Shown here in pieces: positions 36,366 through 48,444 of a stretch of 64,000 nt of DNA (within the stretch, counting starts at the first letter, position 1; each line of letters starts with the position of its first letter). The stretch lies in NCBI RefSeq assembly GCF_901933205.1, contig NC_044596.1, forward strand, positions 6,072,214-6,136,213, written 5' to 3'. Both the position numbers and the translations under genes were made by a program. Source of the stretch: Camarhynchus parvulus. Lineage: Eukaryota; Chordata; Aves; Passeriformes; Thraupidae. A model generated the notes under the pieces. That model worked only from the letters and a program-made list of their open reading frames with translations. It had not been told where the DNA came from and did not search any database.

Positions 36366-38463
36366 TAGCCAATGTTCCAGTGACCTCCAGCGGGGAGCGG
36401 CGAGAATACAGCGACCCTGGGCTGGCCGGGGATCCTCCTGCGGGGGCTGCCCCGCCCTGCAGCACGGACAAACGGACAAGGGCTGCGGGAAAACCTCCCT
36501 CGGTTTTTATTTAAACAGCGCAAACTGCCCCCCAGCCCTCCGGTGCAGAAACTCAGGTGAAAATCTTCCCTGTGTGCACCTTGGACAAAGCTGCCTGAGC
36601 CCAGCCAACCCCAAATCCTGCAGGTTCCTCACCCTTCCATCAGGCAGCACGAGCCAGGGGCTCACTCTCGTTCCTGGGTATCTCCCGATGACTTCTGAGC
36701 CGCCAAGAACCAAAGAGTTTCAGTCCAGGTTCAATCCCCCCCTCCCTGCTCTTGGTGGGAAGAAAAGCAGGATGGCAATTGGGAAAGCACACGTCCTTAT
36801 CACCATCTGGCCCTGGTGGGCATGGGCAGGACTCTGGCTAATAAATGCAGGGTTTGTGTAAACACAGCAGAGCAGAGAGCAGGGGGAGCACATCAGGCAC
36901 ACCCAGCAAGGCCTGCTGGACTCACAGGGACCACCTTGAAACGGGAGGAGAGCCCAGGGAGAACCCAAATCTGGAATGGTGCTCTGGATCTGAGTCAGGA
37001 GGGACACCAGCACCAAACCAAGACTCAAATCTCTCCTGATCCACCTTTCACAGCCCCAGAGCTGCAGGGATGTTCATCCGCACGAGGCTGGCCCAGCCTC
37101 TGCTGCTTTTGGAGCCCCTGGAGGAACCCACGGGGGCTCCTGAGATCTGGTGCTCCTGGGGAGACACCCCAGCCCCAGGCTGCCCCGTGGGCACAACAGG
37201 CACCCCAAGAGTCCCAAAGCCACCCCAGGAACCCCTGAGCAGCTCCTGGGCCATCCCAAAGCCCAGCAGCACTCACAGGGAGCTCCACACCCCCAGAGCA
37301 TTCCCCTCACGCTGTTTCTGACAGCACAAGAAATACAATGGTGTGTTCTGCCTCTTTCTTTTCATAATTAAAGAACAAACATTTCCCTGAGAAGTCACTG
37401 AAGGTCCCAGAGCACCATCCCTCACTGCACAGAACTGCACAGAGGGTAATTCCTCATCATGGAGGGAGCACCAGGACCATGCAGGGTCTCTGTCTGCCAC
37501 TGTCTGCACAATATTAATGTAGAAAATAAAATATTGCCTCCAATCAATACTTCCCTGGCTCGTCCATCCATCAGCCCCCCTCCACTTGATAGAAGTCCTT
37601 CCATGTCACGTTCACCCAGCCTGATGAGATCACAGCCCCTCTTCCCAGCATGAGTGATGGTGTGGGGATGTGTAATTGCCCAATAAATCACCCCCAGGTC
37701 AAAGAGCTGAGATCCTCTGGGTGCCAGGGAGGCACAGCCAACATCACAAATACAATAAGTTAATTAATTGCTGCAAGATTTTTACCACCTTGAGACAGGT
37801 TGAGTGTAACTTGTCACACACAGATACCTTGAAAGATCCAGCACCCGAATTCCTGGGGGATCCAGGCCCTCCTGGCTGCTCCCATCCCTGTCCCAGGCAC
37901 AGCCCAGCACCAAGCAGCTCCCTCAGCAAGAAAGGGCAGCCACAATCCATGAACGTGAGCTCAGGAAAAACCCCCAGCATCCAGAACCCTCTGCTTTACA
38001 GGCACCTGATTGCAGCACCTTTAATCCTTCCTGTCAGCCCTGCAAGATCAGGCATTAGCATCCCTGTAACCTCTTGTTCTAATTAGACAGCAGATCCTCG
38101 GTGCTCACCTCCCCAGCAGCTTCAAAGCAGCACGGGCAGGCACGGAAGCGTTTGTGCTGCGGCTGAGTGGCCCTGGTAGAACACAAATGATAATGAACAC
38201 GCCACGAGGAGCTTTCCTACGAGTGTGCAGCCATTAGCGAGTGCATGTGGGCTGGAACACCCCAGGTTCAGCTCTGGGGAGCTCCCAGGGCGGTGCTGTG
38301 GGGAGCAGGCAGTGCCCCCACACCCTGCAGGCAGCAGGGAGCCTGGGGGGCTGTGAGCCCCCTGCCCTCCCCCAGAGCCCCCCCTCACCCCGAGTGCTGC
38401 TGCCCAGAGCCTCGGGGTGCCAGGGCCTGGGGGGCACAGACAGGGCCAGGAAAGCCCAGGGGT
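36366..38463. other. intergenic DNA, nothing recognised
   Basis: Unique sequence with no supported exon chain or RNA gene. Confidence 0.5.
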
Positions 38464-39556
38464 AGGGATGCTGCCCAGGTGATGCTGCCCAGGGATGCTG
38501 CCCAGGGATGTTGCCCAGGTGGTGCTGCCCAGGTGATGCTGCCCAGGGATGCTGCCCAGGGATGCAGCCCAGGGATGCTGCCCAGGGATGCAGCCCAGGG
38601 ATGCTGCCCAGGGATGCTGCCCAGGTGATGCTGCCCAGGTGATGCAGCCCAGGTGATGCTGCCCAGGGATGTTGCCCAGGTGATGCAGCCCAGGTGATGC
38701 TGCCCAGGTGATGCAGCCCAGGGATGTTGCCCAGGTGATGCAGCCCAGGTGATGCTGCCCAGGGATGCTGCCCAGGTGATGCTGCCCAGGTGATGCAGCC
38801 CAGGGATGTTGCCCAGGTGATGCTGCCCAGGGATGCTGCCCAGGGATGTTGCCCAGGGATGCTGCCCAGGGATGCTGCCCAGGGATGCTGCCCAGGGATG
38901 CTGCCCTGGGATGCTGCCCAGGTGATGCTGCCCAGGGATGTTGCCCAGGTGGTGCTGCCCAGGGATGTTGCCCAGGGATGTTGCCCAGGGATGTTGCCCA
39001 GGGATGCTGCCCAGGGATGTTGCCCAGGTGATGCAGCCCAGGGATGCTGCCCAGGGATGCTGCCCAGGGATGCTGCCCAGGTGATGCTGCCCAGGTGATG
39101 CAGCCCAGGTGATGCTGCCCAGGGATGTTGCCCAGGTGATGCAGCCCAGGGATGCTGCCCAGGGATGTTGCCCAGGTGATGCAGCCCAGGTGATGCTGCC
39201 CAGGTGATGCAGCCCAGGGATGTTGCCCAGGTGATGCAGCCCAGGTGATGCAGCCCAGGGATGTTGCCCAGGTGATGCAGCCCAGGTGATGCTGCCCAGG
39301 TGATGCTGCCCAGGTGATGCTGCCCAGGTGATGCTGCCCAGGGATGCTGCCCAGGGATGCTGCCCAGGGATGCTGCCCAGGTGATGCTGCCCAGGGATGC
39401 TGCCCAGGGATGCTGCCCAGGTGATGCTGCCCAGGTGATGCTGCCCAGGGATGCTGCCCAGGGATGCTGCCCAGGTGATGCTGCCCAGGTGATGCTGCCA
39501 GGATGCTCCCAGGGATGCTGCCCAGGTGATGCTGCCCAGGTGATGCTGCCAGGTGC
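38464..39556. repeat. minisatellite, 13/14-bp unit, about 80 copies
   Basis: Units are GATGCTGCCCAGG (13 bp) or GATGCTGCCCAGGT (14 bp), with TTGCCC and CAGCCC variants. Every 14-bp copy creates a CAGGTG E-box; I count about 39 by eye. Open frames of up to 496 codons on the minus strand are repeat artefacts. Confidence 0.97.
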
Positions 39557-39734
39557 TGCCGGCTGCCGGTGCTGCGGTGTCGTGCCAGTGATGTCAGTGG
39601 AGGCGGGGCCATGGCTCCTGATGTGCCGTGTGCCAGGTGCTGCCCATGTGCCAGATGGGGCTCAGATGCTGCCCTTCTGGAGCTGAAAGGAGGATTGGTT
39701 TGGGAGGCTTTCCCATGGACACAGACCCCACGGT

Positions 39735-40365
39735 TTAGTATTCACTATTTAGTATCTAATATCTGTTATCTAGTATCGACTATTTAATATCTAGTATTTA
39801 GTCTTTAGTACTCAGTATTTAGTAGATATAGTATTTAGTATTTAGTATCCAGTATCTGGCATTTAGTATCTAGTATTTAGTATCTGTTATCTATTATATA
39901 GCATTTAGTACCTAGTATTCAGTATTTAGTATCTATAATTTAGCATCTAGTATCCAGTATTTGGTATCTAGTATTTAGTATCTAGTATATCTAGTATTTA
40001 GCATCTGTTACCAGTATCTAGTATTTAATATGTAGTATTTAATATTTAGTATCCAGTATTTAGCATTTAGTATCTAGTATTTAATATTTAGCATCTATTT
40101 TTCGTATATAGTATTATTTCTTATGTTCTACATTTTATCGTATTTCTATTATCTGTATATTTATCAGTATTTAGCATTTATTATCTAGTATTTAATATTT
40201 AGTATTTAGTATTTAGCATTTAGTATCTAGTATTTAATATTTAGCATCTATTATTCAGCATATAGTATCTAGTACCCAGTATTTAGTATCCAGTATTTTG
40301 CATTTAATATCCAGTATTTAGCATTTATTATCTAGTATTTAATATTTAGTATCTATTATTCAGTA
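39735..40365. repeat. AT-rich minisatellite (TATTTAGTATCTAG-type)
   Basis: About 630 bp of degenerate 5-10 bp units built from TTTAGTATC, CTAGTATTTA and TTTAATA. It lies only 180 bp from the GC-rich 13/14-bp array. Confidence 0.95.
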
Positions 40366-42915
40366 TTCACACAAATCCAAAAACAAACTCAGAAAGCAAT
40401 CTTGGTGGGGGAATCATTGCATTGGAGATCTCAGTTCTTTTCCAAACATCTCTGCTGGAGTTGGCTCCACGCTGGTCTCTCCCAGCTCAAGAACACCCTT
40501 GGCCAAGTTAACCTTTGGAAAGGTTCTTTTATTGATCTGCTGCTCCACAGACATTTACATTTCTTGGAGGGAGGGAGAGGCAGGGAAGAAAATTAAATTA
40601 CTTTGCTCAGTGATCTTAATTATCTGAAATAATTATCTCCAGTTAATTCTCAAAAAAAAAACTGTCTGGAGAACAGTGTATTTTAGTTTGGATAAAGCAA
40701 AAGGAGCTGGGTCCAAAGGAACACATTTTGTAACTTATTTAGGAACACTCAGTTAACCCTCTGAGTGAGGAATCCGATCAGAGCTCCTCCATTACACTTA
40801 ATTATTAAGAGCCATTTGTGGGGAGGCACAGGAGGGGTCTGGAGCAGCTCCCTGTGCCTCAAAGGGTGATTTTAGCAAAGAGCTGAATGCTGTGCAGGGA
40901 CTGTGCGCTCAGGGCTGACGTGCCTGTTTTGGGGCTGTTTGGGGCATTTCTGTGACTTCTGTGGGGCTGATGGAGAAGTCAGGCTGAGAACCCTCCTGCA
41001 GCCTCACCGAGGGCCCTCCTGTGAAATAAATTAACATTTCAGAGCTCAGTGGCTGTGCAGGTCCTGGATGGGAACACACACCCCCAAGCTGGATGGTGCC
41101 ACCCCAGGAGCTCCTGTGCTGAACTCCCACCTTGCCCCCCGAGGGGCTTCGTGGCCTTAAAACCAGGGTGGTGTTGGGGGGTTCAACCAAAGCAAACACA
41201 CTGCTAAAAATAAATTGGTGTCCCATCTGCTGCCAGGCAGGGAATGCAGCCCCAACAGCCAGGAGGGGGATGAAAGGCTGCAATAAACACCTTGAAATGA
41301 TATCTGAGAAATTCTGTGGCCTCGGGAAAACGGTCTGGGTTTCTCTTCCTCCTCTTTTAATTGGTTTTTCCTGAGGGGAACAGTGCGGGTGGGTTTGTGC
41401 AGCACGAGCAGAGGAGCAAACAGACACTGAGCCTCTGGGGTTGTTCATGTTCCAGTGGACTTGTGCTGACAAACAGGATTCCATGGGCAGGGTGTGCTGC
41501 AGGGGGCTGGGGGGGAGCCCAGAGCCAGCCCAGGCCCTGCAGGGTCCCCCCATATCCCAGGAAAGCCCTGATAAATGGGATTTCATGGGCTGCAGGGGGC
41601 TGGGGATGAGCACAGACCATGCAGGGTCCCCACAGGTCCCAGGAAAGCCTCCCTTGTCCTCCCCACTGCCAAAGCCATCCTGTGCCCAATCCCCTGCTCA
41701 GGGAGGAAACATTTGCAGCCACGCTGAGGTTTGTGGGCTCTCATGGCCACTCTGGCCGCAGCAGGACTCGGCCCTGGGAACCCCAATTCCCCCAGGGAGA
41801 GGCAGAGCAGCCCCAAAACCTGTGGAGGGTTTGAGCAGAGAGAGCAGCACAGGGTCCTCTCCACGCCCTGAGCCTCCCCAGACGCACCGAATGAAGTTTT
41901 GCTCTTCAGGGATGCAGAATTAACCCCTTGAGTAAACATCTATTCAGACCTGCATAATTAGCACTGCGTTTTTCAATGGGCTCATGAAAGGCCCTTTTAG
42001 GTCCCTAATTGGCATCCCCTCAGTGAGCTCGGGGTGTGAGCTGTCAGCACAGGGGGGGCTCTGTTGGCAGGGATGCGAGGCTGCAATTGCAGCCAGGATG
42101 GCCAAGGGAGCCCCAAAGCCTCTCCTGTGGGGGCTCCCAGAGAAAACATTGCTCAGGGTGGAGAAATGCAGCCCCAAAGCCCCAAAGCCTGGCTGGGGGT
42201 CAGTCTGGGGTGGTGCTTTGGGCAGGGGCTGGGATGTGTCCCAGGAAAGCAGGTTTGTATGGAAATGATGGAGATACAAGAGATGGATGGAATTATTTAG
42301 GGACAGATAATGGAGCTGTGCAGTAAATGTGCCGCTGAACAGGGTAATTAACAGTAATGCTAATCAGCAGCTAATTACATGATTCTTTGTCATTTTTAAA
42401 GGAATGGTTACCATGTGGTCTCCAGGACCAGAATTCCCAGGTTAAGGAGAACGTGCAGAACCTGAGACTGAGCTCCTTGGGTGGCTCATTCACCAGTTTA
42501 TCCACTGGAGTTTAAAAACGGAGCCTGGAGAAAAGAGCAGCTCTTTCCCATTGAGACGATGTGGGCTCAAAGGATCCGGACCCAGCTCAGCTCATGGAAG
42601 CCATGCCATGGATGGAGGAGCCTCCCTGCTTTACAGAGCCCCTGGTTTGGGGCAGAGAGAGGAGCAAATAACGCTCCCGGGCTGGGAGGAATGTGTTATT
42701 GAAATGCACTTTATTTCAAGGAGCTCTGCCACAATAACCTCCCCTGGCCAACTGCTCCGGCCCCCAAGGGCACCGCTGGCGTTCTCGCACCTTTGCTTTA
42801 ACCAGGGCTGTTCCCCCGGCTTTCCTGGGCCGCCAGGGCCGGCAGCTCCATGGGCTGTGCTGCAGTGCTCTCTGCTGGCCCGGCCCGAGCTCCCGCTGTG
42901 CTGCTGTTTGCAGGC
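40366..42915. other. intergenic DNA, nothing recognised
   Basis: Unique sequence with no supported gene or intact repeat. Confidence 0.5.
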
Positions 42916-42917
42916 CG

Positions 42918-43055
42918 AGGGAAGAGACATGGAGAATGTTGACTCCACGTTTCCCAAGGTTTGATTTATTATTTTACGGTATATATTATATTAAAACTAC
43001 ACTAAAAGAATGGAAGAAAGGATTTCATCAGAAGGCTGGCCAAGGATAGAATTTT
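42918..43055 (-). mobile_element. LTR fragment, ERV-derived
   Basis: The plus strand reads GTTGACTCCACGTTTCCCAA, GATTTATTATTTTACGGTAT, ATTAAAACTACACTAAAAGA and GGATTTCATCAGAAGGCTGG. This matches, base by base with a few changes, the 3-prime part of the LTR at 50,972-51,351 in the same orientation. Confidence 0.85.
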
Positions 43056-43689
43056 TTCCTTTCCCTCCCAGGCGTGTTGCAGGTGCTGCTCCCCAGGGCT
43101 GGCACAGCAGCACCTTCCCCCCGTGCAGAGGGGCTGCTGTGCTGCACATCTGCTGTCTCCCTGCACCCCCTCAGCGTGATTCACTGCAGCAGTGCAGCTT
43201 TCCCTGCGCCTGGGTGGTAACTGCAATTTCAGCTCTGGCTCAGCACAGCTCCCTGAGCTGCTGCTGCTGTCCCAGTTTCCCTCAGGCGAGGTCAGAGCCC
43301 CCATCTCCATCATCCTCCCAGCAGAGCCCTCGGGAGCTCTTCCCCTCACTCCTGCAGGTTGTTGCTGCTTTTCTCTGGCTGTTTCTCAAGGCTGAGCTCT
43401 GCTCTCCTCCCTGTTCCCAGGAATGTTTCTCCCTCCTCTGGCTCCTGGTCAGCCCCAGCAGGGCCCTGCTGCCCTGGGGCTCTGCCTGAGGGTTTGTGAC
43501 ACGTTTGTGACACGTTTGTGACCCGTTCACAGCGGGCTCTGCAGGGGCAGGGCAAGGCTGGGCTCCCAGTGCTGGCTGGCACAGCCACCTCCCCTCAGAC
43601 GCCTCTGGGGCTGCCACGGGCAGAGCTTCCCTTGGTGCTCCTCAGCTCTGCCTTGAGCTCCTCCAATCCATCCCAGGATGGCTGGGAAC
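43056..43689. other. intergenic DNA, nothing recognised
   Basis: Unique sequence. A TTTGTGACACG step repeats three times at 43493-43525. There is no supported gene. Confidence 0.45.
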
Positions 43690-44045
43690 CCCCTAATAAA
43701 GCCCCCCCAAAAACCCTAATAACCTCCCCAAAAAAACCCTAATAAACCTCCCCCCAGAAAAAACCTAATAAACCCCTCTAATAAACCCCCTAAATAAACC
43801 TAAACTCCTCTAATAAACCCCCTAATAAACCCCCCAAAAACACCCCTAATAACCCCCTGAAAAAACCCTAATAAACCCCTCTAATAAAACCCCCTAACTC
43901 CCCTAATAAACACCCCTAATAAACCCCCTTAAATAAACCCTAATAAACTCCCCTAAAATACCCCTTGAATAAACCACATAAACCCCCAAAAAACCCCCCT
44001 AAAAAAACCAAATTAACCCCCCTAACAAACCCAATTAACCCCCCA
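43690..44045. repeat. C-rich array with recurring AATAAA (CCCCTAATAAAC-type)
   Basis: Degenerate units of 10-16 bp such as CCCCTAATAAACCCC and CCTCTAATAAACC. About 15 copies of the hexamer AATAAA occur on the plus strand, along with many CCCTAA steps that look like degenerate telomere-type repeats. The minus strand is G-rich with runs of three or more G. Confidence 0.92.
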
Positions 44046-44743
44046 ATAAGGGCTCTCCCACCCCTCTGGCTCTGGTGTCTCCCCTGCAGTGGCACTGGCT
44101 CCCCCTCACTCCACAGCTGAGGCCTCCCAAGGCTTTCGGGGTAAAATCCAAGGAAATTCCACCCAAACCTTGCACTAAAGGGAAGCTGCACGTTCGGAGC
44201 CACATCCAGGAATCCTGACCAAAATCCCAGGGGAGCTCCCAGGGATGGAGCCCACGCAGCAAAGGAACAACACCCCAGAGCCTTTGCCTTGGGACCAAGC
44301 TCCTGAGGGAAAATGTAGGGAAAAAGAATGTGATTTTCAATAATTGCCTCAGAGCTGATTTATTCCTGACATAAAACTAAACTCCACAATGATACAGACT
44401 TTTCCCATGCATTATTCTAGATGGCAGTGTAAATCAACTGAGGGTGCAGTCAGTAAAGTTGTTATTGCCAGCTCTAAAAATCCCACACCACAGAGAAGAT
44501 CCAAAGAATTATTAATATTTCCTCTATTCATATGTGCTAATATTTCCTCTATTCATATGTGCTGTGCTTGAGCAGGCACTCACAGGGAGGATTTGAAAGT
44601 CAAAATAGAGCCATTGTTTGGGGTAAAACAGCCCCAAATTGGGGTCATGGCAATTAACCTCTGCCCAGTGGTTGTTCTCCAGGGTTTGTGCCATTCAGGG
44701 ATGGTGAGGAGCATCCCCTGCCCGTGCTGGAGCTGCTGCTGGG
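44046..44743. other. intergenic DNA, nothing recognised
   Basis: Unique sequence. A 25-bp segment (TAATATTTCCTCTATTCATA and flank) is repeated twice at 44513-44562. There is no supported gene. Confidence 0.45.
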
Positions 44744-44885
44744 ACAGGCAGGGCAGTGCCACAGGAGTGCCAGCCCGTCCAGGGCAGTGCCACAGGAGTG
44801 CCAGCCCGTGCCAGGGCAGTGCCACAGGAGTGCCAGCCCAACCAGGGCAGTGCCACAGGAGTGCCAGCCCAACCAGGGCAGTGGG
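44744..44885. repeat. minisatellite, about 31-bp unit
   Basis: Four to five copies of GGGCAGTGCCACAGGAGTGC followed by CAGCCCGTCCA or CAGCCCAACCA. Confidence 0.93.
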
Positions 44886-45119
44886 GGCGGTTTCCAGCCC
44901 TGAGGAGCTGTTGGGGTGAGGAAGGCAGCCTGGATTTGCATCGGGGATGTCTCAGCGCCAGCGGGAGCGGCTGCTGCACGCCCAGCCCCAGCCCTGAGCC
45001 TGGTGGCAGTGGGATCCCAGCCCTGCTGCACTGTCCCCGTGCCCCTGGTGACTCCCTGGTGACTCCCTGGTTACCATCTCGGCTCCATCTCCTCCTCCTC
45101 CTCCTCCTCCTCCCCCGGC

Positions 45120-45186
45120 TCTAATCCCCGCAGACGGCGCCGAGCGCGAGCAGCCACCAGGAGCAGCTCTGTCTGTGCTGACCTGG
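45120..45186 (+). other. CAMK1G: candidate non-coding first exon of CAMK1G
   Basis: A CpG-bearing segment (GACGGCGCCGAGCGCGAGCA at about 45133-45152) ends in a good splice donor, CCTGG/GTAAGC, with the GT at 45187-45188. It lies 3.3 kb upstream of the first coding exon and directly downstream of a (CTC)n run (45088-45116). Human CAMK1G also begins with a non-coding exon. The start is not defined by the sequence, and no similarity could be checked. A (CTC)n run also provides the pyrimidine tract of the next acceptor. Confidence 0.4.
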
Positions 45187-45188
45187 GT

Positions 45189-46589
45189 AAGCAGAATTTT
45201 CTTTCCTTGCGAGCCATTTGCTGTTCGTGCTCTCTCGGTGAAGCCGGTGGGGTCCCTGCTTGCCTGCTTTGATTTAAATTGGATTTATCTTGTAGCAGGG
45301 AAGCACCAGAGGACTGCTCCTCTGTAGTATCCTCCGGCACTCGTGTTGTGCTCAGTGATTTCATAGAAAGCTGTCTCTGATGTTTTCCATCCAGAGTATT
45401 GTAGGGAATCTGGGATATTTCCCATGAAAATGGAGATTCTGTAAGTGTTCCCCAAGTTGGAATGGATGCTGTGGTGGGGGATCCAGAGCTCTGACGTGGG
45501 TTTGTTTTTAATGGCGAGCTCGTGGCTTCAATTTCTTGTTCTTTTGTCCCTGAACACGGCGGCTGCCCTGGCACTTCATTCACTCATTCATTCATTCATT
45601 TGTTCATTCACATGCAGATTTGCTTGCTTTGCTGTATTTTTTTTTTATCAAAGCCCTTTGAATTTGTATTCCCCTTTGTTCCCTATAAACTTCTAATTGC
45701 AAAGGCAAAGCCCTGAAAGCTGCACGTCTGCTCCCCCTGCCCATGAAGTTTGTCACGAGACCATTAATCATGACTTACAATCATTCTGCTAATGCAGAGC
45801 ATCCATTCAGGAGCAGGGGCTGGCTGCAGATGGGTTTCCTGCTGTGGGATGGGGAAGCAGAACAGATTTCCTCAGGAATTATTTAAGCAAGGTCATCAAA
45901 ACTCCCCTTGCACCCTGGGCAGTGTCGAGCTGGATCAGGCAGAGCAGAGCAGGGCTTGGCTCAGGCTGGAGGAGAGCCCAGAGGTCAGACACTGATACCA
46001 CACTTGTTTGTGATCTTCTGATACCACACTTGTTTGTGATCTTCTGATATCACACTTGTTTGTGATCTTCTGTCCAGGATACAAACCCAGGTGCAGCCCT
46101 GCTTGCTGCTGTGTTTGTTATGATGGGCAAGGGGAAGCTCCACAAATCAAAGCTGAGTTCTGCCCTTCACTCTCAGCTCCAGAGGGTTTCACCTGCATGA
46201 GTTAATGAGCTTTTCAATCTCATTATGCAACCGTGGCACTCTGGTGTGCTTGCAGTGCCAGGAGGTGAACGGGCACAAGGGCACCACAGCCCCTCGTGGG
46301 ATCAGCGGTTAAAATAGTGTGAATTCCTTAAATAATTCTTTAAGATCCTGTGAATTCCAGGTGCCCCTGGGTGCCCTCTGTGTGCGTCCCAGGCTGGGCT
46401 CTGTCCCCAGGCCCAGCTGGAGGGGGTCAGGTGGAGCTGGCAGGGAAGGAGGGCACGGCAGGGCTGGGGTGGGCACAGAGCAGGGCAGGGATCTGCCAGG
46501 CCCAGCACCGGGGGCCTGCCCAGCTTCTGCCATGGTCCCACTGCTGGGGGAAGCTTCTCCAGCTGAGGGAGTCCATCCACAAACCCAGG
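45189..46589 (+). other. putative CAMK1G first intron, upstream part
   Basis: Unique sequence with no other gene. It holds a three-copy 26-bp repeat (about 45993-46072, unit GATACCACACTTGTTTGTGA plus TCTTCT) and a short CATT run (45583-45610). Confidence 0.5.
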
Positions 46590-46775
46590 GCCGGGCGCTG
46601 GGAAGGGCACAGGGTGCCAGAGCAGCTGGGGCTGCCCCTGGGTCAGTCCCTGGCAGTGCCCAAGGCCAGGCTGGAGCACCTGGGACAGGGGGAGGTGTCC
46701 CTGCCCATGGCAGGGGTGGCACTGGGTGGGATTTAAGGTCCCTTCCCACCCAAACCATTCTGGGATTTTGGGATT
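46590..46775 (+). mobile_element. CR1 LINE 3-prime end
   Basis: Reads in CR1 order: CAGAGCAGCTGGGGCTGC, GTGCCCAAGGCCAGGCTGG, GGAGGTGTCCCTGCCCATGG, GGTGGCACTGGGTGGG, GGTCCCTTCCCACCCAAACC, ATTCTGGGATTTTGGGATT. The usual short ATTCTGGGATT repeats end the element. Confidence 0.9.
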
Positions 46776-47761
46776 GTTGCACAGAGCTGGAATTAATAAC
46801 TAGAGACAAACAACAACTACATCAAGCATTGCATTGTGAGCAAGTGCTGCAAAGTGCAACAGGTGACTCAGGCAGAGTGAGACAAAGGTGAGCTCCCAGG
46901 GATCCCCGTTCTCCTGGGCCCACGATCCTGGCTGGGCTGAGAGGCCCCTGTGTCCTGCACCCAGCCCTGGGCGACTCCTGCCCTGGTACCGAGAGAGGAA
47001 AATCCCGGGGAAGGAGCAGAGTGGGCAGGTGCCCATCCCCTGAGCCCTGCTGGGATCAAGGATGGCTGGGGGACCTAAAAGGGACCATTCCCTGGCACCC
47101 CTGGGCAGCCTTCCCCCTCAGGAGCTCCAGCATTCCCCCTTTTGCTCCCAGGGCAGCAGAGGGCAGGGGCAGGCAGCAGCTGACCGAGATGATTTGCTCT
47201 TTTTTTGTGATATTCCAGATCTGTAGGTTTGGTATGGGCAGATGACTGCAAAGAAAACATTATTTAGGGACTTAAAATAATTGGCAGAAAGTTTTCTATT
47301 GATTGATCAGCGTTTTTGTGAAGGACTTTTGACCTTCCCAGGTTTCAAACAGCAAGATCAGGCTGGGCTCTGGAAGGAGCTGATTTCTGTGAGTTCCACA
47401 GGCATCAGAAGCCAAGAGGTAAATAAAGGTCAAGTTCATGGGGCCTTTGGTGATTTTATGGACTGAAGGCTTCAACTGTTTACAATTGAGTCAATTTTGG
47501 TTTCAATAATGTTAAATTAACCTTCAAAAATTGTGTCAAGGAGCTGAAAACCCTGCAAACGTGCTAATTAAGGAGATAAAGTAGGTTCAGGAGGAATCCA
47601 ATATCTAAGCAGCCTCTCATGAAAAAAGACCTTTCAGCTTCTTCTCTGCTTGAATACTTCTGCCTTTTCCAAATGGGGGGAAAAAACATCCAGGAAAGCT
47701 TTTGCTTTGTCTTCTGCAGGCTCAGCTGTGTCCCACAGCACTTGGGTCCCATCCTGCCCTG
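46776..47761 (+). other. putative CAMK1G first intron, unique part
   Basis: Nothing recognised beyond unique sequence. Confidence 0.45.
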
Positions 47762-48247
47762 CAGGGGATGCTCCCCATACCCAGGGATGCTCCCCATTCC
47801 CAGGGATGCTCCACATTCCCAGGGATGCTCCCCATTCCCAGGGATGCTCCCCACTCTCAGGGATGCTCCCCATTCCCAGGGATGCTCCACATCCCAGGGA
47901 TGCTCCCCATTCCTAGGGATGCTCCCCACTCTCAGGGATGCTCCACATTCCCAGGGATGCTCCCCATTCCCAGGGATGCTCCTCTCTCCCAGGGATGCTC
48001 CCCATTCCTAGGGATGCTCCCCACTCTCAGGGATGCTCCCCACTCTCAGGGATGCTCCCCATACCCAGGGATGCTCCCCATTCTCAGGGATGCTCCCCAT
48101 TCCCAGGGATGCTCCCCATACCCGGGGATGCTCCCCATTCCCAGGGATGCTCCACATTCCCAGGGATGCTCCCCATTCCCAGGGATGCTCCCCACTCTCA
48201 GGGATGCTCCACATAGCGGGGATGCTCCCCATACCCAGGGATGCTCC
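47762..48247. repeat. minisatellite, 18-19 bp unit, about 26 copies
   Basis: Units of GGGATGCTCCCCATTCCCA with variants (CACTCTCA, CATACCCA, CACATTCCCA). It ends about 230 bp before the first coding exon of CAMK1G. Open frames across it are artefacts. Confidence 0.96.
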
Positions 48248-48444
48248 CTGCTGCATTTTATATCGATTTTTCCCCTTGTCCCAGGTCCCTCTCTCAGGTT
48301 CCAGTGTCCCTCCAGTCCCCAGACCCAATCTCATGACAAGATTTGGGCTTTGGGGAGCATTTCACAGCCCCCAGGCCTTGGCCAGCTCTGACCCCAGCTG
48401 TGACTGGGGTGTGCTGGGCTCCCTGCAAACACAGACTGCCAGTG

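Noticed and set aside
38122..39612. 496-codon open frame on the minus strand
   Set aside because: It is made almost wholly of the 13/14-bp minisatellite; the repeated GQHHLGSIP-like text follows the DNA unit and has no domain.
47702..48391. 229-codon open frame just before CAMK1G's first coding exon
   Set aside because: It is the 18-19 bp minisatellite read in frame; it does not join CAMK1G.
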